37,012 nt of DNA from Nonomuraea turkmeniaca (GTDB lineage Bacteria; Actinomycetota; Actinomycetes; Streptosporangiales; Streptosporangiaceae). Location: the NCBI RefSeq assembly GCF_005889735.1, contig NZ_VCKY01000099.1, positions 1-37,012 on the forward strand. Direction: 5' to 3'. Position 1 is the stretch's first letter; each line of letters opens with the position of its first letter. Under the pieces are notes generated by a model, which was not told the DNA's origin, did not search any database, and saw only the letters and a program-made list of their open reading frames with translations. Of this stretch, positions 14,936 through 22,736 are shown piece after piece. Made by a program: the position numbers and the translations under genes.

Positions 14936-15281
14936 GAATGGCCGCGACCACCACCATCACCGCGGCGGTGAGGCCGTGGACGCCGAACGCCACCGCCCGC
15001 GGACCCCCGTTTCTGAGCACGACGACCATGTCGCCCAGCGGGGCGAACACACTGGCGAGAATCAGCCAGCCGAGCATGTGCTGGTTTCCCGTCACGAGTG
15101 CCGGGAGCACGACGAGCCCGGCTGTGATGTCCCGTACGCCCTTGACGGTCAGGTACGCGTTCATGGACACGGGAACCCCGTAGCCCTCCGCCGACGCGAC
15201 CGGCTGCAGCAGGAAGCGGATGCCGATGAGGATGATCCCGATGGCGATCAGCCCGGCGAGCCAGGTGGCGATGGTGACCAT
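14922..15281 (-). CDS. DUF4267 membrane protein
   Basis: A 119-aa protein with four hydrophobic helices (approximately residues 5-25, 45-65, 70-90 and 97-118) and the GVRDITAGLVVL and FAPLGDMVVVLRNGG stretches typical of DUF4267 proteins. Function is unknown. The ATG at 15281 has GAAGGAGA 4 bases upstream. It diverges from the TetR gene at 15357. The shared 75-base gap contains two palindromic operators, so the TetR protein very probably controls it. Confidence 0.82.
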   Translation of the reverse strand: MVTIATWLAGLIAIGIILIGIRFLLQPVASAEGYGVPVSMNAYLTVKGVRDITAGLVVLPALVTGNQHMLGWLILASVFAPLGDMVVVLRNGGPRAVAFGVHGLTAAVMVVVAAILILV

Positions 15282-15300
15282 GCCGTCTCCTTCGATCGTT

Positions 15301-15328
15301 GCTATAAGTATTAGCGACGCTAGCCTAA
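15301..15328 (-). promoter_or_regulatory. Promoter of the DUF4267 gene
   Basis: Read leftward, a -35-like TTAGGC (15328-15323) and a -10-like TATAGC (15306-15301) are 16 bases apart. Operator 1 lies inside the spacer, so bound repressor would block RNA polymerase. Confidence 0.45.
15312..15322. promoter_or_regulatory. TetR operator 1, TAGCGACGCTA
   Basis: A perfect palindrome TAGCG-A-CGCTA between the divergent DUF4267 and TetR genes. It matches operator 2 except for the central base. The two centres are 32 bases apart, about three helical turns. A weaker related sequence (TAACGCCGCTC) lies at 15326-15336. Confidence 0.7.
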
Positions 15329-15341
15329 CGCCGCTCGTCTG

Positions 15342-15347
15342 TATAGC
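15342..15347 (+). promoter_or_regulatory. -10 box of the TetR gene, leaderless
   Basis: TATAGC ends 9 bases before the ATG at 15357, so transcription would begin at or next to the start codon. No ribosome site precedes that ATG, consistent with a leaderless mRNA. Operator 2 overlaps this box. Confidence 0.45.
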
Positions 15348-15354
15348 GGCGCTA
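15344..15354. promoter_or_regulatory. TetR operator 2, TAGCGGCGCTA
   Basis: A perfect palindrome TAGCG-G-CGCTA ending 2 bases before the TetR start codon and overlapping its -10 box. This placement predicts autorepression. Confidence 0.7.
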
Positions 15355-15356
15355 GA

Positions 15357-15944
15357 ATGTGGAGGGTGTCCACACAACAGCGCAGAGAACGCGAACGCGC
15401 CCAGCGCCACGACCTGATCGTCAAGACCGCCCGCAAGCTGGCGGAGTCCGAGGGCTGGGACGCCGTGACCACTCGCCGCCTGGCCGACGAGATCGAGTAC
15501 AGCCAGCCGGTCCTGTACAGCCACTTCGCCGGCAAGGACGCCATCGTCGCGGCGGTGGCGCTGGAGGGCTTCACGGAACTGGCCGTACGCCTGCGCGCCG
15601 CGACCCGGACGGGCGAACCGCGGGCCGCGCTGGAGGGGCTGGCCAGGGCCTACATGGCGTTCGCCGAGGAGAACCCCGCGCTGTACGACGCCATGTTCAC
15701 GATGGCCGTGGACCTGCCGTTCGGCCAGGACGACACCCCGGAACCGCTCCGGGACGGCTTCCAGGCGCTTTTGTCCGGAGTCGCGCAGTTCGCCGACGGC
15801 CGCGACCCGGCGATCCTGACGGAGGTCGCCTGGAGCGCCCTGCACGGACTGATCGTCCTGTCCCGCGGCGGCCGACTCCCCGCCTCAGGCCGCGAGGCCC
15901 GCCTGACGCTGCTGCTCGACCAACTCAGCGTCACGCGCTGTTGA
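15357..15944 (+). CDS. TetR family transcriptional regulator
   Basis: A 195-aa one-component regulator. The N-terminal HTH spans about residues 18-66, with TTRRLADEIEYSQPVLYSHF as the recognition region. The C-terminal helical domain (YMAFAEENPALYDAMFTMAV, WSALHGLIVLSRGGRLP) resembles the WHG-type TetR ligand domain. It diverges from the DUF4267 membrane gene with two identical palindromes between them, so it most likely represses that gene and itself. The ATG at 15357 has no leader. The GTG at 15366 is a less likely start because GGAGG abuts it. The ligand is unknown. Confidence 0.9.
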   Translation: MWRVSTQQRRERERAQRHDLIVKTARKLAESEGWDAVTTRRLADEIEYSQPVLYSHFAGKDAIVAAVALEGFTELAVRLRAATRTGEPRAALEGLARAYMAFAEENPALYDAMFTMAVDLPFGQDDTPEPLRDGFQALLSGVAQFADGRDPAILTEVAWSALHGLIVLSRGGRLPASGREARLTLLLDQLSVTRC

Positions 15945-16195
15945 TCGAATACGCCAGACAACGATCAGGGGAAGATCAGCGAGGGAGTCGGGCCGCCGCA
16001 TGTCCAGGTCGCGCCCTTGGCGACCTGGTGCTCGGCGAGGCGGTCGATCGCGAGGCGCGCCCTGGTCCGCTCCGGACCGGCCGAATCCCTCGCCTCGCAC
16101 CTCGCGGTCTTCGCCGCTGAGCGGGCCAGGCTCACCGAACAGATCGTCACCGTGGAATCGACACCCGATCCTGAAGAGGAGCTCGGGGTTGCCCA

Positions 16196-16520
16196 GCAGG
16201 CCGCAACCTCATGCTCAGCCTGGGCGATCGAACCGGCGACTTCCGATTCTTGATCAGAGACCGGGACAGCAGATTCACCGCTCTGTTCGATGAGGTGTTC
16301 AAACGGAAGGCATCCGCGTGGTGCTCACTGCTCCACAGGCTCCCGGAAGAACGCGATCACGGAGCGCTGGGTGGGCAGCTACGCCGCGAGATCCTCGACC
16401 GGATCCTCGTCATCAACGCCGCGCACCTGCGCACCGTCCTCGCTGAGTACGAGGCCCATTTCAATGAGCCGACTTCGCGCTGGCCGACTGACCACACGTT
16501 CACGACGCGTTGGCGCCGTA
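16196..16520 (+). mobile_element. Transposase relic (rve integrase core)
   Basis: AGRNLMLSLGDRTGDFRFLI, then RDRDSRFTALFDEVF, then (after a frame-disrupted stretch, where GIRVVLTAPQAPG is readable in another frame) LRREILDRILVINAAHLRTV and LAEYEAHFNEP. These are the last two thirds of the DDE integrase core of an IS3/IS481-type transposase. The N-terminus, the frame continuity around 16310-16375 and any terminal inverted repeats are missing, so it is dead. Confidence 0.75.
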
Positions 16521-16753
16521 GAGCTCCCGGTGCCACAGGTCGGCGCAGATACGTTCGATGCCGGCCGTCAGGTGGCGGCGCACGAGGCCACAAAGTGGCT
16601 GGTGTGAATGCCTGATCATCTCGCCCACCATCGACGCGGGACAAGCCGAGCAGACCAGGGCCTCGGTTTGGCACCCGTGCCCCTGGCCCGCTTCCCCTTC
16701 GGGCGGGACGACGGCAGACGTTGCCGATGATCAGGCGGGCGGCGTGTGTGTCG

Positions 16754-17131
16754 TCAACGCTCGAAATCACTTCGCAGGTAGCCGTGGAAGAGCGAGAACG
16801 GGCTGTACCTTGATCGCTCTTCCTGGTCGAGGAACAGGTGGTCAGCGAGCACGTGGCCGGAGAAGTGGTCGTTTCCGAGAAGGAAGGTCACATCGTCCGA
16901 ATCGTCGTCGTTCGTGCGCTCGATGTCCACCACGAGCCCGTCCGTCATCGTTGCGGGAAGGTTGATCTGGCGCACGCCCTTGAACAGCAGCTCGATGTGC
17001 GGCGCATCCGGCTCGAACTCCGTCCGCAGAACGAGCCCGCTGTGTGAGGGCACGTAGCTCCAGATGCGAAAACGGCGGTTCGGGAAGCGCAGGGGAAAGG
17101 AGAGCCGGCCAGGGTAGCGATCGTGACTCAC
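16754..17131 (-). CDS. Hypothetical protein, possible immunity-type
   Basis: A 125-aa protein, beta-rich by appearance: GRLSFPLRFPNRRFRIWSYV, HSGLVLRTEFE, IELLFKGVRQINLPATMTDG, VTFLLGNDHFSGHVLADHLF and a C-terminal FSLFHGYLR. I recall similar actinobacterial proteins of unknown function. The GTG at 17131 is my choice because it starts at the conserved-looking region. A TTG at 17167 is possible, and neither has a clear ribosome site. It is followed downstream only by the transposase relic. Proximity to SUKH and another small orphan gene fits an immunity-gene neighbourhood, but that is inference. Confidence 0.6.
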   Translation of the reverse strand: MSHDRYPGRLSFPLRFPNRRFRIWSYVPSHSGLVLRTEFEPDAPHIELLFKGVRQINLPATMTDGLVVDIERTNDDDSDDVTFLLGNDHFSGHVLADHLFLDQEERSRYSPFSLFHGYLRSDFER

Positions 17132-17334
17132 AAAGGAAGCGCACCACGGCCAGGAGAGCCGAAGCAAGAGGTCAACGCGTGATCGTCATGCCATTAGCGT
17201 GCCATTAACCCCCGGTGACGAGGGGTCAACCACGGTCACTCACGACCGACCCGACAGTGGCCATGAGCTGGTAACCCGTGCCGCGGTGGCGGTGATCGGT
17301 GCAGTTCCCCAGCTGATGGCACGGACTCGATGTC

Positions 17335-17913
17335 TCAGTCCCTCCAGCGGAACCAGGCATCGAACACGCTGTACGGCGGACTGCCGAGAACTGTTTCCAC
17401 CCGAAGCTCGGCCTCCAACGGCAAGCCGAGGACCCGGGAATCGAGCAGGGCGATGTCGTGTCGATCGAGCACCTGGCGAATCTGTCGAAACTCCTCCTCC
17501 CATCCCGGTAGAGCAGTATCCGTGACCAGCGACAGCTCCGGTATGCCGCGACTCCCGGCACCGCCTGGCCCCGAAGAGTGGACGTCGGGCTTGAAGAGTG
17601 CTGCCAGTGGAGCGAGCCGGCACAGTGCCAGGGGCAACCCCTCAACCTTTGTCCAGCCGTTCTCGGAGCGGCGCATCGATCCGTCGCGCTTGGTGATGAA
17701 GACATCGGCGTAGGACGCGTATCCAGAGCCGTAATGCCGGAACTCAGCATGATGAACGCTCAACGTCGGCATTCGGTCGAGATCAGCGACGACCCGCCGG
17801 AGGAACCCGTCAACAGAGGTAGCCCCGCCAGCCCATGCTCCCGCCGCACCCGCCAGCTGATCATTCACAGCGCTTCGGAGAGCCGTCGGATCGGTCGCCA
17901 GCTTCCTGCTCAC
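17335..17913 (-). CDS. Hypothetical protein, 192 aa
   Basis: A soluble protein starting at a GTG (17913) with GAGGAG 7 bases upstream. It opens MSRKLATDPTALRSAVNDQL and contains SVHHAEFRHYGSGYASYADV, FITKRDGSMRRSENGWTKVE, SLVTDTALPGWEEEFRQIRQ and a C-terminal GSPPYSVFDAWFRWRD. The aromatic, Gly-rich centre and absence of membrane segments or signal peptide suggest a compact cytosolic fold. The family is not recognised. It lies 204 bases upstream of the other orphan protein on the same strand, possibly one transcript. Confidence 0.7.
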   Translation of the reverse strand: MSRKLATDPTALRSAVNDQLAGAAGAWAGGATSVDGFLRRVVADLDRMPTLSVHHAEFRHYGSGYASYADVFITKRDGSMRRSENGWTKVEGLPLALCRLAPLAALFKPDVHSSGPGGAGSRGIPELSLVTDTALPGWEEEFRQIRQVLDRHDIALLDSRVLGLPLEAELRVETVLGSPPYSVFDAWFRWRD

Positions 17914-18136
17914 TGGTTCACTCCTCGGTCTGACTTCTCGTCCGTTCGTGCACGATAGCCGTGGCGTCCCGGCTGAGCTGCCAAGGGCGCCGAGGTTGCC
18001 GTTCGGGTTGCAATACAGGGGCGTTCAGAGCCGTGCAGGATGGACCGCGCATGCCCTCTGACCTGCATTGAACGATCTGGAACAGCTCGAACTGGGATGG
18101 CTGGGCGTTCCGGGCTGCGATTTGGGGTCCAAAGAG

Positions 18137-18325
18137 TCATCGCCGCCGAAACACCGCCTCGAAGAGCGGACCAACCGGGCGATCATCACCGTCACAGCGG
18201 AAATCCTTCGCAGCGAGGCACCCGCAGGTCACTTCTGTCCCCCGACGAGCTGACTTGATCGCCGCGCGATTGCGGTTCCAGGCGGCCTCCACCGTCCCCT
18301 CTTCTACGGCCATCCAGTTCCTCAT
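18137..18325 (-). CDS. Small ORF coupled to the WD40 gene
   Basis: Its ATG overlaps the WD40 stop codon as ATGA (18322-18325), the arrangement of translational coupling. The frame runs 62 codons: MRNWMAVEEGTVEAAWNRNR ... TEVTCGCLAAKDFRCDGDDR. It has three cysteines and no recognised domain, and third-position GC is only moderate. Coding is possible, not shown. The opposite strand also has an open frame here (18068-18253), so the two cannot both be trusted. Confidence 0.35.
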   Translation of the reverse strand: MRNWMAVEEGTVEAAWNRNRAAIKSARRGTEVTCGCLAAKDFRCDGDDRPVGPLFEAVFRRR

Positions 18326-19482
18326 CTCGCGATGGACCACACCTTCACCGTTTCGTCGGCGGACACCGTTGCAAGCATGGTGGCATCGGCGTTGAACGCG
18401 ACGTCGGTCACGGGGCGGGTGTGCCCGGTGAGGACAGCCAGCTCCGCACCGGTCGTGCCGTCCCACAACGCAAGGTCACCCTTGACGCCGACACCGGTGG
18501 CGAGGAAGGAGCCGTCCGGGCTGAAGGCCATGGCCTCGCTCTGGGACTTCTCCAGCATGGTCGTGGCTGACCACACGCGGTCGTGGCCCCAGAGCCGGAG
18601 CGGGCCGCCGGAGCGGATGGAGGTCGCCAGCAGCGGCCTTCCGGTGGGCCGGAAGGCAAGGCGGCTTGTTTTGCCGTCCAGGGTGTGGAGCTGTTCGCCG
18701 GTGGCCACGTCCCACACTCGGACGATGCTGCCCATGTCGGCGGACGCCAGCCACCTGCCGTCCGGGCTGAAGGCAACATCGCTGATCGTCTCACGCTCGT
18801 CGGTCAGGACCTGTCCCGGTTTCCCGGTTTTCGCGTCCCAGAGCCTGACCGACCCGTCCGGGCCGCAACTGGCGAGCAGGGTCGAGTCGGGACTGAACGC
18901 CACCTGCCAGACCCTGGCAGAGTGCCCTTCCAACCGGGCGATGCGCTCGCCGTCCGAGCTCCACAGGTAGATCTCGGGTTGCGAACCCGCGATGGCGATG
19001 ACCGAGTCATCGGGGCTGAATAGCACCGCCTCGGACAACAGGAAGCCCGGACGCATCTCCTTGAGGAGGTGGCCGGTGCGGGGATCCCACAGGGTGGCGT
19101 GACCGTCGCCCGCCACGACCAGCCGGGTGCCGTCCTGGTTGGCGGACATGGCGCCGGCGTTCCTCGGCTCGAGCGTGCGCAGGCATTCGCCCGTGGCCAG
19201 GTCCCAGAAGGCGACCTTCTTCCTCTGGTAGGAGCTGGTAACAAGGGTTGTGCCGTCCGGGGTGAACCACGTCCGGCCGAACCAGGCATGATCTTTCAGC
19301 GTGCGCAGCAGCTTCCCCTTGATCCGTGCCGGCGGTTCTTGCCTCCACAGGAAAGCTCCCGCCACCCCAGCAGCCGCCAATGCGGCGGCTCCGCAGTACA
19401 GAAACCTCCTGCGACCAGGTACGGTTCCCTTTTCGTGTTGTCCAGCCGACGCACCCGATGCTCCATCACTGGTATGGATCAT
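18322..19482 (-). CDS. Membrane-anchored WD40 repeat protein
   Basis: A 386-aa protein. Residues ~24-46 (RRRFLYCGAAALAAAGVAGA) form a twin-Arg-like signal anchor, so the propeller is probably outside the membrane. Residues ~55-386 contain about seven WD40 blades, e.g. VAFWDLATGECLRTLEP, ATLWDPRTGHLLKEM, VRLWDAKTGKP, VRVWDVATGEQLHTLDG, LALWDGTTGAELAVLTG and VKVWSIAR at the end. WD40 propellers act as protein-binding scaffolds; no enzymatic domain is fused. I chose the ATG at 19482, which puts the anchor near the N-terminus. The frame is open to 19728, but that part has no recognisable content, and no good ribosome site is seen at either. Confidence 0.82.
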   Translation of the reverse strand: MIHTSDGASGASAGQHEKGTVPGRRRFLYCGAAALAAAGVAGAFLWRQEPPARIKGKLLRTLKDHAWFGRTWFTPDGTTLVTSSYQRKKVAFWDLATGECLRTLEPRNAGAMSANQDGTRLVVAGDGHATLWDPRTGHLLKEMRPGFLLSEAVLFSPDDSVIAIAGSQPEIYLWSSDGERIARLEGHSARVWQVAFSPDSTLLASCGPDGSVRLWDAKTGKPGQVLTDERETISDVAFSPDGRWLASADMGSIVRVWDVATGEQLHTLDGKTSRLAFRPTGRPLLATSIRSGGPLRLWGHDRVWSATTMLEKSQSEAMAFSPDGSFLATGVGVKGDLALWDGTTGAELAVLTGHTRPVTDVAFNADATMLATVSADETVKVWSIAR

Positions 19483-19867
19483 GAAGATCACGATAGGGAG
19501 CGGCGGTATGTCGCTGGTATGTCGGATGCGAGCAACGACCGCTTCGACCTGCTCTGCGAAGCCCGGCTCCTCACCCGAAGCGAAGCGACCGCCCTCCCGG
19601 CCCAGCCCGCACCGAACACGCCGCCACCGGCCTCTCTCACCTGGGGCGCCACCAGCCGAGAACCCGTGTGCCGATCCTGCCCCCTGCAGCTGCTCCGCCA
19701 CTCCCCGTACTGCCGCGCCCAGGTCCACGCCGCCAACCTGCCGTGGGCAGCGCTGCTTCCTTCTGTACGGCGAAGTCGGCAGAGGCGCGTTGGAGAACCG
19801 TTGACCGGCACCCTACTCGGGAATTACGGTCGTGACCGTTATATCGGAACTCCTTCAGGAGGTGCCC
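19483..19867. other. Divergent intergenic region, no confident gene
   Basis: This 385-base gap lies between the WD40 gene and the secreted propeller gene. A minus-strand extension of the WD40 frame and a plus-strand frame from 19508 are both open, but neither shows a ribosome site or domain. It should hold both promoters. Confidence 0.5.
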
Positions 19868-21808
19868 GTGCGGGCACGGATCGCGGCCATCGTCGCCGCA
19901 CTGTTATTGCTGACGCCGGTCCCGGCCGAAGCCGCCGCGCCGCCGACCGGGTGCGGCTTCCAGAACCTCGACCCCCTGCCGCTCACCGGCGCCACCACCG
20001 CCGGCACGGCGCTCGACGGTGACCGCGTCTACTCGGTCACCTCCAGCGCCTCCGGGCCCGCCATCCTCGGCATCAGGAACGCCCGCGACGCGTCTCTGAT
20101 CGCCGAGCACCCCCTCCCCTTCGCGCTCGGCTCCTGGGCCGTCACCGTGGCCCCCGACCACAGCGTCTACGTCGGCAGCTACAACGCCACCGCGGGCGCG
20201 ATGGGCCGCCTGTTCCGCTACACCCCGGCCGACGACAAGGTCACCGAGCTGGGCATCCCCATCTCCACCGAGACGTTCGTCTGGACGGTGGCCGCCGCCG
20301 GGAACGCGGTCTACGGCGGCACCTCCCCCAACGGAAAGCTCTTCCGTTACGACGTCGCGACCGGCCAGGTCCAGGACCTCGGCAGTCCCGTCCCCGGCGA
20401 GCAGTTCATCCGCGACCTGGCCATCGGCCAGGACGGCACCATCTACGCGGGCATGGGCTCGGCGAGCATGAAGGTCGCCGTTCTGTCGCCCGGTGGCGAG
20501 CTCCAGCGGATCATCGAGCCGCCGTTCCAGGCCACCGGCTGGTCCTACGACGTGGACGTGGTGGGACGCTACCTGCTCGTCCGCTACTCCACCTCCTCCG
20601 GCACCAACCCGATGGGCATCTACGACCTGGCCGGTAACAAGTGGCAGCACGTGGTCGAGGACGTCGACAGCCTCACCCTCGGCGGCGGCGCGCTGGGCGA
20701 CAAGGTCTACCTCGTCCAGGACAGCGAGCTCGCCCTCCTCGACCTCAAGTCGGGCAAGACCAAGGCCCTCGGCTACAACGACTTCGGCGACGGCGCCATC
20801 CGGCCGCTCGGCTGGCTCGGCCACACCCTCGTGGGCACGACCGGCGCCGGCCGCATGTGGCACTACAACCGCAAGACAGGCACCGGCAAGCTCTTCGAGA
20901 GCACGGTGACGGGCCAGCGTGTCAGCATCAGGTCGATGGCCGTCGGCCCCGAGGGCCATATCTACGGCGGCGGCTTCTTCACCGGCGGCCTGGCCTCCTT
21001 CGACCCTGCTACCGGGGAGAAGAAGTTCTGGCCCAACGTCGGCCAGAGCGAGGGCATGGTCACCCACAAGGGGAAGCTGTACCTCGGCGTCTACCCCGGC
21101 GCCCGCATCTACGCCTGGAACGGCACCGCCCCCGAGCTCCTGCTCTCCCTAGGCGATCAGGAGCAGGACAGGCCGTTCGCGATGGCCTCGGCCGGCGACT
21201 GGCTGGCGTTCGGCACCGTACCCAAGTCGGGCACCGTCGGCGGGGCCCTCGGCCTGCTCAACCCCGAGACCGGCGAGACCAGGATCAGGCGCAACATCAT
21301 CCCCAACCACAGCATCCTCGGCCTGGCCTACCGCGACGGCATCCTGTACGGCGCCACCACGACCTTCGGCGGGGTCGGCTACCCGCTGGACACCGCGGCC
21401 AAGGTCTTCGCCTACGACATCGCCACCGACACGGTGAAGTGGGTGACCGCCCCCGTCGAGGGCGACCTGGCACTCGGCTCGATCACCTTCGACGACGAGG
21501 GCAAGCTGTGGGGGCTCACCCCCGACGCGCTCTACGTGATCGACCCCGCCACCGGCCAGACGCTCCGGACCGCCAAGCACCAGACCTACCCCTGGGCGAC
21601 CCAGACGCAGGTCTGGCTGGACACCTACATCGAGTTCCACAACGGCTACCTGTGGGGCAAGGTGCAGGGCAAGGCATACCGGATCGACCGGGCGACCATG
21701 GGGGTCACACGGATCACAGACCAGACCATGGGAATCCTGATCAAGGGGCCCGACGGGCACATGTACCTGTCGCGCTTCGAGAACTTCTACACCTACAGGA
21801 TCTGCTAG
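19868..21808 (+). CDS. Secreted beta-propeller (PQQ/YVTN-like) protein
   Basis: A 646-aa exported protein. The signal peptide is residues 1-24 (VRARIAAIVAALLLLTPVPA, cleavage probably after AEA). The mature part consists of repeated blades with motifs such as GRLFRYTPADDKVTELG, GKLFRYDVATGQVQDLG, GGLASFDPATGEKKFWP, AKVFAYDIATDTVKWV and ALYVIDPATGQTLRT, typical of PQQ-like or YVTN propellers. No catalytic motif was identified, so a binding or structural role is as likely as an enzyme. I chose the GTG at 19868 because CAGGAGG lies 6 bases upstream; an upstream GTG at 19832 would hide the signal peptide. It is probably monocistronic. Confidence 0.85.
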   Translation: MRARIAAIVAALLLLTPVPAEAAAPPTGCGFQNLDPLPLTGATTAGTALDGDRVYSVTSSASGPAILGIRNARDASLIAEHPLPFALGSWAVTVAPDHSVYVGSYNATAGAMGRLFRYTPADDKVTELGIPISTETFVWTVAAAGNAVYGGTSPNGKLFRYDVATGQVQDLGSPVPGEQFIRDLAIGQDGTIYAGMGSASMKVAVLSPGGELQRIIEPPFQATGWSYDVDVVGRYLLVRYSTSSGTNPMGIYDLAGNKWQHVVEDVDSLTLGGGALGDKVYLVQDSELALLDLKSGKTKALGYNDFGDGAIRPLGWLGHTLVGTTGAGRMWHYNRKTGTGKLFESTVTGQRVSIRSMAVGPEGHIYGGGFFTGGLASFDPATGEKKFWPNVGQSEGMVTHKGKLYLGVYPGARIYAWNGTAPELLLSLGDQEQDRPFAMASAGDWLAFGTVPKSGTVGGALGLLNPETGETRIRRNIIPNHSILGLAYRDGILYGATTTFGGVGYPLDTAAKVFAYDIATDTVKWVTAPVEGDLALGSITFDDEGKLWGLTPDALYVIDPATGQTLRTAKHQTYPWATQTQVWLDTYIEFHNGYLWGKVQGKAYRIDRATMGVTRITDQTMGILIKGPDGHMYLSRFENFYTYRIC

Positions 21809-21925
21809 AGAGGACCGAGTGATCTTGGGCGGTTGGAGGCGGCTCTCCGCGGCCCAGACGTCGAACTCGGCCCGGTGCGGCTCGGGATGGCTGATGGTCG
21901 GCTCTTCATCCCCAGACGATCGATG

Positions 21926-21960
21926 TGTGAACCGTCACATTGACCACCACCCGTGGGTGG
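21926..21960. promoter_or_regulatory. Two palindromes upstream of the SapA-like gene
   Basis: TGTGA-ACCG-TCACA (21926-21939) and CCACCC-GT-GGGTGG (21947-21960) lie 56-90 bases before the start at 22016. They could be operators; the first resembles a CRP half-site pair but with 4 rather than 6 bases between halves. No promoter hexamers are evident. Confidence 0.35.
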
Positions 21961-22015
21961 CGGCCGTGAGCCAGTGGTAATCATGATCACATCACTGGCA
22001 ATCGAAAGGATATTT

Positions 22016-22441
22016 GTGCGCACACGCAAGCTGGCGACCCTGCTGGCCGGCGCGGCCCTGGCCTCCACCACCACGCTGGTAGCAGGCGCCACCCCGGCCA
22101 GCGCGGCCGGACCCTGCGGCAGCAGCTACACCCGGGTCGGCGTCTACGACATCGGCGTCCAGAAGTACGGGTACCGTACGGGCATCCTGGAGGTGTACTA
22201 CAGCTCCAGCACCGGCAAGAACTGCGCCCTTACCTACGGTGCCGGCCCCTACGCCAACACCACGAGCTGGAAGGGCGTCGTGATATCGAGAGGCGACGGC
22301 AGCGGGAAGGACTCCGACGCCGACAATTACCAGTACTACGCCGGCCCGGTGTACGTCTCGGCGCCCGGCCAGTGTATTGACGTAGAGGGAATCTCGCCGT
22401 CATGGACGAGCGTCAAGCTCAACAACGTGCACTGCGGCTGA
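22016..22441 (+). CDS. SapA-like (spore-associated protein A family) exported protein
   Basis: A 141-aa protein with a signal peptide (VRTRKLATLLAGAALASTTT, Ala-rich cleavage region at about residues 28-31, ASA-AGP). The mature part has four cysteines (GPCGSS, KNCALTY, GQCIDV, VHCG), enough for two disulfides. The order CGSxY ... YYSSSTGKNCALTY ... YYAGPVYVSAPGQCIDV ... NVHCG matches Streptomyces spore-associated protein A as I remember it, an exported protein found on spores with no known activity. The GTG at 22016 has GAAAGGAT upstream. A strong terminator follows the stop by 20 bases, so it is monocistronic. Confidence 0.82.
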   Translation: MRTRKLATLLAGAALASTTTLVAGATPASAAGPCGSSYTRVGVYDIGVQKYGYRTGILEVYYSSSTGKNCALTYGAGPYANTTSWKGVVISRGDGSGKDSDADNYQYYAGPVYVSAPGQCIDVEGISPSWTSVKLNNVHCG

Positions 22442-22461
22442 ACCCTCTTGCGACCAGACAG

Positions 22462-22492
22462 GGTGCCCTCCAACGGGGATGTGGAGGGCACC
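22462..22492 (+). terminator. Terminator of the SapA-like gene
   Basis: A perfect 10-bp stem (GGTGCCCTCC with GGAGGGCACC) closes an 11-base loop, 20 bases after the stop codon. There is no T-run, as is common in actinobacteria. Confidence 0.75.
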
Positions 22493-22736
22493 TCACGCAG
22501 GGGCGCTGCGTGGCAGCTCAGCCACCTCCCGGCTCCCGCCCCGAGACGATCATCTCGCCGACATCGGGCTTCTGCCCGCGTCAAGGTCAAACCAGCGGCG
22601 CTCTTCGTCGAGGTACGGCCGGCATGCCGTCACCCAGTCCCGTCATCACCGGCGGTTCGCCGCTGCGATGGACTCACGCACCTTGGTCAGCCGCTGTTCC
22701 AGCGTGCGCAGTTCCTATGATCGCCAACCTAACTCG

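Noticed and set aside
16017..16195. Possible MerR-like C-terminal coil (plus strand, HLAVFAAERARLTEQIVTVE)
   Set aside because: A short helical stretch without an HTH or a start; it could be chance in GC-rich DNA.
16500..16619. 39-codon minus-strand ORF (MIRHSHQPLCGLVRRHLTAG...)
   Set aside because: It looks slightly protein-like but is too short, has only a weak GGGCGAG site and lies at the edge of the transposase relic.
18068..18253. Plus-strand 61-aa ORF from a TTG
   Set aside because: No ribosome site, and it overlaps the ATGA-coupled minus-strand ORF, which has better positional support.
19904..21067. Antisense ORF (387 aa) across the secreted propeller
   Set aside because: It is a shadow with repetitive Val/Ala/Gly/Asp content.
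22500..22720. Minus-strand frame ELRTLEQRLTKVRESIAAAN ... YLDEERRWFDLD
   Set aside because: It is coding-like in places but interrupted by tandem stops, and I cannot name a family.
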